A DNA stretch of 5,912 nucleotides, taken from contig CAJBSQ010000298.1 in the NCBI GenBank assembly GCA_903958265.1, forward strand, positions 1 through 5,912, in the 5' to 3' direction. Source of the DNA: an uncultured Planctomycetaceae bacterium. GTDB lineage: Bacteria > Planctomycetota > Planctomycetia > Pirellulales > UBA1268. This document shows positions 1 through 5,912 of the stretch, piece by piece. The notes under the pieces are model-generated. The model ran no database searches. It saw nothing but the letters and a program-made list of their open reading frames with translations, and was not told the origin of the DNA. Position 1 is the first letter of the stretch, and each line of letters begins with the position of its first letter. The translations under genes were made by a program, and so were the position numbers.

Positions 1-231
1 ATTAAGTAGGAAACTCCCACCAACCACAGCCCCATTTCCGCCGTAAGCACCCCCACCCTTAGCGCCATAAGTTGTGATTTCATAGGAAGCAGTCAGAGGC
101 ACCGTCCACGTGGCGATGGAGCCCGTGTATTCGAAAGAAGTGGTGCTGTTACTGTCCGAGGCCTGAAGAGAGGGCACCAAGCCCCAGGCAAGGCTGGCGG
201 TAAGCATGAGTGCTTGGATGTTTTTTGTCAT
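1..231 (-). CDS. Secreted glycine-rich domain protein, N-terminal part (truncated by window edge)
   Basis: The first 77 residues are visible, starting at an ATG at 231 and open to the left edge, so the C-terminus is missing. Residues 1-24 form a signal peptide: a Lys at position 3, a hydrophobic core, and a likely Ala-type signal peptidase I site after SLQA. Residues 33-61 read FEYTGS, TWTVP, YEITTYGAKGGG and then become glycine-rich. This resembles the start of the glycine-rich domain family (ALK/LTK-like Gly_rich domains), where an F-x-Y-T-G-S...TVP...Y...GAxGG start leads into Gly-rich loops. The protein is probably exported and structural or surface-associated; the exact role is unknown. 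No Shine-Dalgarno sequence precedes the ATG. The gene is near 55% GC, well below its neighbours, and uses codons such as ACA, AAA, CTT, CTA and TAT, which suggests recent acquisition or relaxed selection. A C-terminal sorting signal such as PEP-CTERM is possible but lies outside the window. Confidence 0.72.
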   Translation of the reverse strand, partial: MTKNIQALMLTASLAWGLVPSLQASDSNSTTSFEYTGSIATWTVPLTASYEITTYGAKGGGAYGGNGAVVGGSFLLN

Positions 232-266
232 GCGGTTTCGTGGGGTTTGGCAAGGATAGCGCTCGG

Positions 267-309
267 CCGGTCAATGGCACCTCAATAATAGCCCGGTCAA
301 TGGCACCTC
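267..309. repeat. Two identical 17-bp direct repeats, 26-bp period
   Basis: The plus-strand sequence CCGGTCAATGGCACCTC occurs at 267-283 and again, without mismatch, at 293-309. A 9-base AT-rich spacer separates the copies and holds the predicted -10 box of the glycine-rich gene. The 26-bp period is about 2.5 helical turns. The placement suits paired regulator binding sites, but a short dispersed repeat or the relic of a mobile element end is equally possible from one locus. Confidence 0.75.
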
Positions 310-314
310 CTCAA
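285..314 (-). promoter_or_regulatory. Sigma-70-like promoter for the glycine-rich protein gene
   Basis: Read on the minus strand, TTGAGG (309-314) is followed after 18 bases by TATTAT (285-290). These match the sigma-70 consensus at four of six and five of six positions. Transcription would start near 278, giving a leader of about 45 bases before the ATG at 231. One copy of the 17-bp direct repeat lies in the promoter spacer and the other spans the predicted start, so the repeats could be operator sites. The prediction is from sequence pattern only; planctomycete promoters are not always close to this consensus. Confidence 0.45.
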
Positions 315-475
315 CGGTCTTCCGGATGATGAGCGACTCGTGAGCCTCGGGAGGAGCGGTCCGGGCGTCCGGAGCGGCCCTGGCTTTGGTGGAACGCGAT
401 CAGCCGGATGTCGCCGAAGCGTTCCGCGGCATGTTCGCTGATGGCCTGCCCGCCCGTTGCGGCCTCGAATCCGCG
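311..475 (-). other. Spacer downstream of uppP, possible degraded coding remnant
   Basis: No intact gene is recognisable here. In the uppP frame, reading continues open for 54 codons past the uppP stop (476-478) to a TGA at 311-313. The first part, from about 472 down to 380, has GC-rich third positions and a protein-like composition including GGQAISEHAAERFGDIRLIA. This loosely recalls the GNGQ...LAE...RFG stretch in nuclease domains of phage terminase large subunits, though the match is from memory and weak. From about 385 down to 297 a different minus-strand frame looks more protein-like (PPEAHESLIIRKTVEEVP), as a frameshifted remnant would. Long open frames are common by chance in GC-rich DNA, so this is only a suspicion. 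No convincing uppP terminator was found. Confidence 0.2.
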
Positions 476-1339
476 TCAGACCGCGGGAGCGGCCACCCAG
501 CCAGCCGCGAGCGACCAGGTGAGCAGGGCGGCCAGACCGAGGCGATAGATGATGAACGGCCAGAGGGTGTGGCCCGTGAGCATCCGGAGGAGCCAGCGAA
601 CCGAGGCGTAGCCAACGATGCCAGCCACCACCGTGCCCACGATCAGGGCCGTCACCTGGGGCCCGCTGCCGAGGATCTCCTCCCGCTGCTGCCAGGCTTC
701 GAGGAGCGCGGCCGCCGCCACCGCCGGCAGCGACAGCAGGAAGGAAAACCGCGCCGCCGTCGGACGGTCGAGCCCCGCGAGCATGCCGGTTGAGATCGTG
801 ACGCCGCTCCGCGATGTGCCGGGCACCAGGGCCAGGCACTGCGCCAGTCCCATCACGAGGCCGTCACCGAATCGGACCTCGGCGAGCCCATGACGCCCGG
901 GCCGGCCGGTCCGCCGCTGCCGCCGGAGGCTCGCGAGTTCGGCGATCGCCATCAGGGCGGTGGCGGCCACGAGCGCCGCCGTCACCACGTCCAGCCGCCG
1001 GGCCTCGCCGCGGATCAGATCCTTGAACGCCAGGCCGGCGGCCACGATCGGCACCGTGCCCAGCACGATCAGCAGCGACAGTCGAGATTCCGGCGTGCCG
1101 TAGGGGCGGCCGGAGCGGACCGCTGCGAGACAGCCCCCCAGCAGGGCCGCGATGTCATGCCGCAGGGCCAGGCAGACGGCTGCCAGCGTGCCGGTCTGAA
1201 GAACGGCGGAATAGGCCGCCCCGGGGTCGTTCCAGCCCAGCAGGGCAGGCACGATCCGCAGGTGGGCGGTGCTGGAAACCGGCAGAAACTCCGTGAGTCC
1301 CTGCACGACACCGAGCACGATGGCTTCGAGGATGGACAT
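476..1339 (-). CDS. uppP: Undecaprenyl-diphosphate phosphatase UppP (BacA family)
   Basis: This integral membrane enzyme removes a phosphate from undecaprenyl diphosphate, regenerating the lipid carrier used for peptidoglycan and other envelope polymers; extra copies are known to give bacitracin resistance. The 287 residues fit the usual length of 260-290. Near the N-terminus QGLTEFLPVSSTAHL (13-27) carries the family (E/Q)xxxE motif as Q13/E17, the SS pair and H26. PGTSRSG (173-179) is the second signature and contains the conserved arginine R177. FSFLLSLPA (198-206) and WPFIIYRLGLA (260-270) are further family landmarks, and hydrophobic segments run through the whole protein. A basic stretch near 139-149 (RRQRRTGRPGR) is a likely cytoplasmic loop. 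I chose the ATG at 1339 because GGAAGAA lies upstream of it; an in-frame TTG at 1357 would add six residues but has no ribosome binding site. The gene is divergent from the TIM-barrel gene. Confidence 0.95.
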   Translation of the reverse strand: MSILEAIVLGVVQGLTEFLPVSSTAHLRIVPALLGWNDPGAAYSAVLQTGTLAAVCLALRHDIAALLGGCLAAVRSGRPYGTPESRLSLLIVLGTVPIVAAGLAFKDLIRGEARRLDVVTAALVAATALMAIAELASLRRQRRTGRPGRHGLAEVRFGDGLVMGLAQCLALVPGTSRSGVTISTGMLAGLDRPTAARFSFLLSLPAVAAAALLEAWQQREEILGSGPQVTALIVGTVVAGIVGYASVRWLLRMLTGHTLWPFIIYRLGLAALLTWSLAAGWVAAPAV

Positions 1340-1401
1340 CAGCCGAGGTTCTTCCAAATGCGGGCGGTGTCAGTCATACTCCCCCGTCCACGTCATTCCA
1401 A

Positions 1402-1442
1402 CTGGGAGCCCACAACGGGAGCCTGGGAGCCCACATCGGGAG
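1402..1442. repeat. 21-bp tandem repeat, two copies, in the uppP/TIM-barrel spacer
   Basis: CTGGGAGCCCACAACGGGAG (1402-1421) recurs at 1423-1442 with one difference (A to T at 1436), a 21-bp period. Each unit contains two GGGAG motifs. The last one (1438-1442) is the best ribosome binding site for the downstream ATG at 1454, 11 bases away. Because 21 is a multiple of three, the repeat would read as WEPTTGA/WEPTSGV if translation began upstream, but this is not expected to be coding. Confidence 0.8.
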
Positions 1443-1453
1443 TTTTGTTCCGC

Positions 1454-2398
1454 ATGTTCCGCAACCTCAGCACGGTCGGCCTGCCTCTTTCCGGGCGCCC
1501 CAGCGAGCTCATCGAACTCGCCCTGTCCTTCGGCTTCGACGCCATGGACATCGACATCCTCGACTTCCAGCAGCAGGCCGACGCCTTCGGTGTGCCCCAT
1601 GCCCGCCGGCTGATGGTGAGCGCCCGACTGAAGAGCGGCTGCTTCCACCTGCCCGTGCAGCTCGCTGCCGACGACGCCGTGTTCAAAGAGGAACTCGCCG
1701 CCCTGCCCCGGCGGCTCGAACTCGCGGCAGCCACGGAGGCAATGCGGGCGGTGGCGACCGTCGCCCCGGCGTCGGACGAGCACTCGTTCAAGGATTTCTT
1801 CGAGCTCTACCGGTCGCGACTGCACGACATCGGCGAACTGCTCGCCCAGCACGACATCATGCTCGGGCTCACGTTCCGGCCCGAGGCCGAAGTCCGCGAG
1901 GGGAAGGCGAATCAGTTCATCCACACCTTCGAGGGCCTGCTCGGCCTCGTGATGGTGGCCCATGAGCGGATCGGCGCGGTGGCCGACGCCTGGGCCCTGC
2001 ACGTGACGGGTGAGCCTCTGGAACTCATCGCCAAGGTGCCGAAGGGCCGGCTCGTCGAGGTGCGGCTCTCCGACGCCCCCGGTGACGTCCCGGCTGCCGA
2101 ACTCACCCATGCCCACCGGCTGATGCCTGGCGACACGGGTACGATCAGCCTGGCCGATGTGCTCACGCAGGCGAAGGCGGCGGGCTTCGACGGCCCGGTG
2201 ACGCCCTGGGCCGACCGGGCCACGCTCGTGGGTCGGGGCCGCGAGAAGATCGTGAAACTCGCGGGCGACCGGCTCGAAGCAGCCTGGAAAGACGCCGGCC
2301 TGCCGATCGTGCCGCGGTGGTTCACCCCCGTGCAGCGCGACCAGTTCGGCCGTCCGATCGGCGAAGAGCCGAGCTTTATCGGCGCTGGCCTGGAGTAG
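1454..2398 (+). CDS. Sugar phosphate isomerase/epimerase-like TIM-barrel protein
   Basis: The 314-residue product looks like the xylose isomerase-like TIM-barrel superfamily (AP_endonuc_2 fold), whose members isomerise or epimerise sugars or cyclitols with divalent metals. The first strand and helix are at 4-34 (LSTVGLPLSG...LIELALSFGFDAMDID). The later part follows the family pattern: VADAWALHVTG (176-186) at the usual D-x-x-H region, VEVRLSDAP (201-209), then HRLMPGDTGTISLADVL (221-237), like the common r-x-PGeGxid...vl stretch, and AGFDGPVTP (243-251). The last metal-binding Glu, normally just after G-P-V, appears to be Pro-Trp here, and the usual D-x-x-H is D178 with a displaced H183, so catalysis may be altered. 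No signal peptide is seen, so it is probably cytoplasmic. The ATG at 1454 has GGGAG 11 bases upstream and fits the family start. An in-frame ATG at 1358 with GAGG nine bases before it is an alternative, but it would add a repeat-derived leader. Substrate unknown. Confidence 0.8.
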   Translation: MFRNLSTVGLPLSGRPSELIELALSFGFDAMDIDILDFQQQADAFGVPHARRLMVSARLKSGCFHLPVQLAADDAVFKEELAALPRRLELAAATEAMRAVATVAPASDEHSFKDFFELYRSRLHDIGELLAQHDIMLGLTFRPEAEVREGKANQFIHTFEGLLGLVMVAHERIGAVADAWALHVTGEPLELIAKVPKGRLVEVRLSDAPGDVPAAELTHAHRLMPGDTGTISLADVLTQAKAAGFDGPVTPWADRATLVGRGREKIVKLAGDRLEAAWKDAGLPIVPRWFTPVQRDQFGRPIGEEPSFIGAGLE

Positions 2399-2405
2399 CC
2401 GGAGC

Positions 2406-2422
2406 CCGGTGGTCCACACCGG
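2406..2422. terminator. Convergent hairpin, possible bidirectional terminator
   Basis: CCGGTG (2406-2411) pairs perfectly with CACCGG (2417-2422) around a five-base loop, GTCCA. It lies in the 29-base gap between the convergent TIM-barrel and transglutaminase-like genes, where a bidirectional terminator is expected. No T-run follows on either strand, so intrinsic termination is not certain; a Rho-assisted or RNA 3'-end stabilising hairpin is also possible. Confidence 0.5.
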
Positions 2423-2427
2423 TTCGC

Positions 2428-3423
2428 TCACGCACCCTCGCGGATCCACGTCACCCGGGGCGAGCCGCCCCCCTCGACGGCCGCGCCCTTGATGAACTCC
2501 GACACGTAGCGGAGTTGCTTGCCGGGGCGGTCTGGATCGCGGAAGGAATCGCCCTTCTGGAGGATCGGGAGCTGATCGGGCATTCCGCCGAAGGCCCGCG
2601 TGCCGGCGGCCTGACACGGATACCAGTGGCCGGCGCCCGCGGCGTCGACGAGGTGAAACTCCGGGTAGCAGTGCCCCTCGACCCAGACCGTTCGCGCGGG
2701 GATGCCCTCGGCCCGGCACATGGCGATGAACAGGCACGTCAGTTCCTCACAGTCGCCCCAGCCGTCGGCCAGTGCGCGGCGGGCGCCTTTCAGCTCGCCG
2801 TTGCGGTATTCGACCTTGTCGCGGACGGTGTCGTAGATCGCCTCGGCCTTCTTCCAGCCCGCGAGCCCAGCGCCCGTCTCCTTGGCCAGTCGCACGATCC
2901 TGGGGTCGCGGGATTCGACGTAGGGGCTCGGAGCGAGGTGGGCCCGCAGGCTGCGGTCCGGCTTGGAGGGGGCTTCCAAGCCAGCGGTGTCGACCGGGGC
3001 GAGGATCGCCGATCGCTCCAGTTCGAAGGTCACCACCGCCTTCGCCTGCTGCCCGGCGGGCAGGCTGGGAATCTCGACGATCATCTGCTTGATCTCGCCC
3101 GGCAGCACCCGGTAGCGGAGCGATTTCACGTGGGGGGAGGTCTCCTCGCTGACGATCCGGACCTTCTGCTCGGGCCAGTCGTTGGGCACCGGCAGCGTGG
3201 CGTAGATCCCACTGCATGGCCCCCCCTCAGCAGTGACAACGATGCCCACGCGGTAGTTCTGCGTCCGGGCGTCGCCGAGGGTGACGGCCGACGTCCCCCC
3301 GTCAGCCTCCAGGAACTGGCCCGACGACACCGCCGGCACCATCAGGGCCGTGGCCGCGAACACGAGGCGGTTGGCCACGGCAAACAGCCTGGCGGTCGCG
3401 GTGCGCGGAGTGGACGTGATCAT
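2428..3423 (-). CDS. Secreted transglutaminase-like domain protein
   Basis: The 331-residue product starts with a basic segment and a hydrophobic stretch (about 18-35, ending AVSSG), which indicates export by a signal peptide or an N-terminal anchor. An N-terminal beta-rich region follows (about 40-145). The transglutaminase-like core (papain-type fold) spans about 185-275: KAEAIYDTVRDKVEY, then GWGDCEELTCLFIAMCRAEGIPAR as a split signature, with C225 the likely nucleophile, and EFHLVD with H257 as the likely catalytic His. The third triad position, normally Asp in a W-x-x-x-D context, reads HWYPCQA (266-272), so the Asp seems replaced by Cys or Gln. The enzyme could be a protease, a crosslinker, or catalytically weakened; the substrate is unknown. 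The ATG at 3423 is preferred over a GTG at 3438 because GGGAGG sits seven bases before it. The gene is convergent with the TIM-barrel gene and divergent from rpsA. Confidence 0.85.
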   Translation of the reverse strand: MITSTPRTATARLFAVANRLVFAATALMVPAVSSGQFLEADGGTSAVTLGDARTQNYRVGIVVTAEGGPCSGIYATLPVPNDWPEQKVRIVSEETSPHVKSLRYRVLPGEIKQMIVEIPSLPAGQQAKAVVTFELERSAILAPVDTAGLEAPSKPDRSLRAHLAPSPYVESRDPRIVRLAKETGAGLAGWKKAEAIYDTVRDKVEYRNGELKGARRALADGWGDCEELTCLFIAMCRAEGIPARTVWVEGHCYPEFHLVDAAGAGHWYPCQAAGTRAFGGMPDQLPILQKGDSFRDPDRPGKQLRYVSEFIKGAAVEGGGSPRVTWIREGA

Positions 3424-3430
3424 GCTGCGG

Positions 3431-3436
3431 CCTCCC
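3431..3436 (-). promoter_or_regulatory. Shine-Dalgarno site of the transglutaminase-like gene
   Basis: GGGAGG on the minus strand lies seven bases before the ATG at 3423. This strong site decides the start in favour of that ATG over the in-frame GTG at 3438, which overlaps the motif region and has no site of its own. It also contrasts with rpsA next door, which has none. Confidence 0.75.
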
Positions 3437-3498
3437 ACCGTCGGAAGGATCGGCCCGCCGCCGGGGCGGTGTCCAGCAGACCTGGGTGCCCGATCGGT

Positions 3499-3543
3499 CA
3501 GGGAACCTGCGGCGGCGGGGGAATCAGGCTCGATTGTTCCCTG
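3499..3543. repeat. 8-bp inverted repeat upstream of rpsA
   Basis: CAGGGAAC (3499-3506) and GTTCCCTG (3536-3543) are perfect inverted copies separated by 29 bases. The right arm overlaps the predicted -35 box of rpsA and runs into the promoter spacer. It could be an operator for a dimeric regulator binding two half-sites, or chance; the sequence alone cannot decide. Confidence 0.5.
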
Positions 3544-3562
3544 GGGAAGCCCCTGTTATGCT
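3534..3562 (+). promoter_or_regulatory. Predicted extended -10 promoter of rpsA
   Basis: TTGTTC (3534-3539) and TATGCT (3557-3562) are 17 bases apart, the optimal spacing. A TG one base upstream of the -10 (3554-3555) makes it an extended -10 promoter. The -35 matches three of six consensus bases and the -10 four of six. The predicted start near 3569 gives a leader of roughly 69 bases before the rpsA ATG. The spacer also holds a small GGGG-AAG-CCCC palindrome. Confidence 0.5.
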
Positions 3563-3590
3563 GCGCGGCTCGAATCCTCGTGGCCCGCGT

Positions 3591-3637
3591 CATTTTTTCT
3601 TCCCCAACCCCGTTTTTCCCCGAAACCCCCCCCACGC
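3591..3637 (+). promoter_or_regulatory. Pyrimidine-rich rpsA leader without a Shine-Dalgarno site
   Basis: The 47 bases before the rpsA ATG are about four-fifths pyrimidine, with runs such as TTTTTTCTTCCCC, a T5-C4 tract and a long C-run, and no AGGAG-like sequence at the usual distance. In E. coli, rpsA is also translated without a canonical Shine-Dalgarno site and is autorepressed by S1, which prefers single-stranded U/C-rich RNA. The leader composition would fit S1-dependent or autoregulated initiation here, but that is inference. Confidence 0.5.
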
Positions 3638-5326
<1,689 letters not shown>

Positions 5327-5366
5327 GCCGAGTCTCGGTTTCGTTGCACCGCGCCGTTCCGTCGGG

Positions 5367-5436
5367 GCAGGTTTTCCGCCTGCATGAGGCTGTCGGGGCT
5401 TGGTAGCACAGAGCCGCAGGTATTTTCCCTCCTGCG
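5367..5436. terminator. Two similar hairpins between rpsA and the mnmE-like gene
   Basis: GCAGG (5367-5371) pairs with CCTGC (5379-5383) around a seven-base loop, and CGCAGG (5415-5420) pairs with CCTGCG (5431-5436) around a ten-base loop. Both have the form GCAGG, T-rich loop with TTTTCC, CCTGC, so they look like related copies. They lie in the 111-base gap between two convergent genes, the second ending just before the mnmE-like stop codon. Neither has a following T-run, so their role as terminators is plausible but unproven. A smaller CCGA/TCGG hairpin followed by TTTCGTT sits directly after the rpsA stop (5328-5338). Confidence 0.35.
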
Positions 5437-5437
5437 T

Positions 5438-5912
5438 CTACGGCTGCTCACCTGCATCGCCTCTCGGCGGCCCGACCAGGGTTTCGATCGCGTCGAGCTG
5501 TCGCCGCGTGAACGGCACGGCCCCGGCCAGCAGGTCGGGATCGAGTCGCTCCTCCGGCACGAGCCGCTCGACGATCGCTGCGATCAACGTGTCGACACCC
5601 GCCCCGGTGACGGCTGAGGTCACGATCGCCCCTGCCGCCGTCGCCGCGGCCAGCGTCGCCTCGGTCGCCAGGTCGGCCTTCGTGAGCACGAGCAGTTCGT
5701 TCCCTGCGGCAGGCCCTCCACCGCCGGCCGCCGCGTCGGCGGGAATCACGCGGAGCACGAGATCGGCCAGCGCCCGCTCGGCCAGCGCCCGTTCGATTCC
5801 CGCTCGCTCGATAGTCGACACGGCGGTCTCGTCTCCCCGGGTGCCGGCGACGTCTACGATCTCGACCTCCCAGCCGTCGAGCACCGTTCGCGCCGTGACG
5901 ATGTCTCGGGTG
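5438..5912 (-). CDS. mnmE: MnmE-like tRNA modification GTPase, C-terminal part (truncated by window edge)
   Basis: The last 157 residues are visible; the N-terminus lies beyond the right edge. The fragment begins inside the G domain. TRD at the edge is the end of the G2 (TTRD) motif typical of MnmE/TrmE, DVAGTRG is G3 (DxxG), ETAVSTIERAGIERA matches the helix after switch II (family: E-x-IE-x-xGIxRA), TKAD is G4 (a T variant of NKxD) and TSAVTGAG is G5. MnmE with MnmG makes the 5-carboxymethylaminomethyl modification of wobble uridine in certain tRNAs. After G5 only about 55 residues remain, ending VPFTRRQLDAIETL and a short Gly/Pro tail. The family usually has a longer helical segment ending in C-x-G-K, which is absent here. 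It is therefore either a shortened MnmE lineage form or a related GTPase with another job. It converges on rpsA. Confidence 0.8.
   Translation of the reverse strand, partial: TRDIVTARTVLDGWEVEIVDVAGTRGDETAVSTIERAGIERALAERALADLVLRVIPADAAAGGGGPAAGNELLVLTKADLATEATLAAATAAGAIVTSAVTGAGVDTLIAAIVERLVPEERLDPDLLAGAVPFTRRQLDAIETLVGPPRGDAGEQP

Noticed and set aside
353..380. Ten-base near-repeat GGAGCGGTCC / GGAGCGGCCC
   Set aside because: Short, imperfect and in GC-rich sequence, so expected by chance.
890..1453. Long open frame upstream of and in frame with the TIM-barrel gene
   Set aside because: It is the antisense shadow of uppP plus the tandem repeat; the protein-family similarity starts at the ATG at 1454.
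1370..2737. Long minus-strand open frame opposite the TIM-barrel gene
   Set aside because: It shows no domain and crosses two real genes; the opposite strand has the clear protein family signal.
3567..3577. GGCTCGAATCC, resembling the T-arm of a tRNA
   Set aside because: No acceptor, D-arm or anticodon arm can be drawn around it.
3281..3637. Open frame extending rpsA upstream by 119 codons
   Set aside because: It is antisense to the transglutaminase-like gene and then the C-rich leader; S1 similarity and composition start at 3638.

Overview
The window looks like part of the chromosome of a high-GC bacterium, most likely a planctomycete. This is an inference from three things: a secreted glycine-rich protein next to housekeeping genes, a planctomycete-style six-S1-domain ribosomal protein S1, and an MnmE-type GTPase with a shortened C-terminus. 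No rRNA or other phylogenetic marker is present, so the assignment stays tentative. Most of the window is strongly GC-rich with GC-rich third codon positions. The first ~240 bases are clearly lower, about 55% GC by hand count.

Layout from left to right: (1) the 5' part of a secreted glycine-rich protein gene on the minus strand, running off the left edge; (2) an upstream segment with a 17-bp direct repeat straddling a good sigma-70-like promoter, plus a stretch that may be gene debris; (3) uppP on the minus strand, for undecaprenyl-diphosphate phosphatase; (4) a 114-bp divergent spacer with a 21-bp tandem repeat; (5) a TIM-barrel sugar phosphate isomerase/epimerase-like gene on the plus strand; (6) a short convergent spacer holding a perfect 6-bp-stem hairpin; (7) a secreted transglutaminase-like protein gene on the minus strand; (8) a 214-bp divergent spacer with a promoter, an 8-bp inverted repeat and a pyrimidine-rich leader without a Shine-Dalgarno sequence; (9) rpsA on the plus strand, for ribosomal protein S1 with six S1 repeats; (10) a convergent spacer with two similar hairpins; (11) the 3' part of an mnmE-like tRNA-modification GTPase gene on the minus strand, running off the right edge.

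From uppP onward every neighbour is in the opposite orientation, so no multi-gene operon is visible and each gene is probably its own transcription unit. Functionally the set is mixed: envelope lipid-carrier recycling (uppP), translation (rpsA), tRNA modification (mnmE-like), and three proteins of unknown substrate. I see no CRISPR array, complete insertion sequence, rRNA, tRNA or defence system. The most useful leads are regulatory: the repeat at the glycine-rich gene promoter, and the rpsA promoter and leader. Next come the apparent active-site changes in the TIM-barrel and transglutaminase-like proteins and the missing C-terminal motif of the MnmE-like protein.
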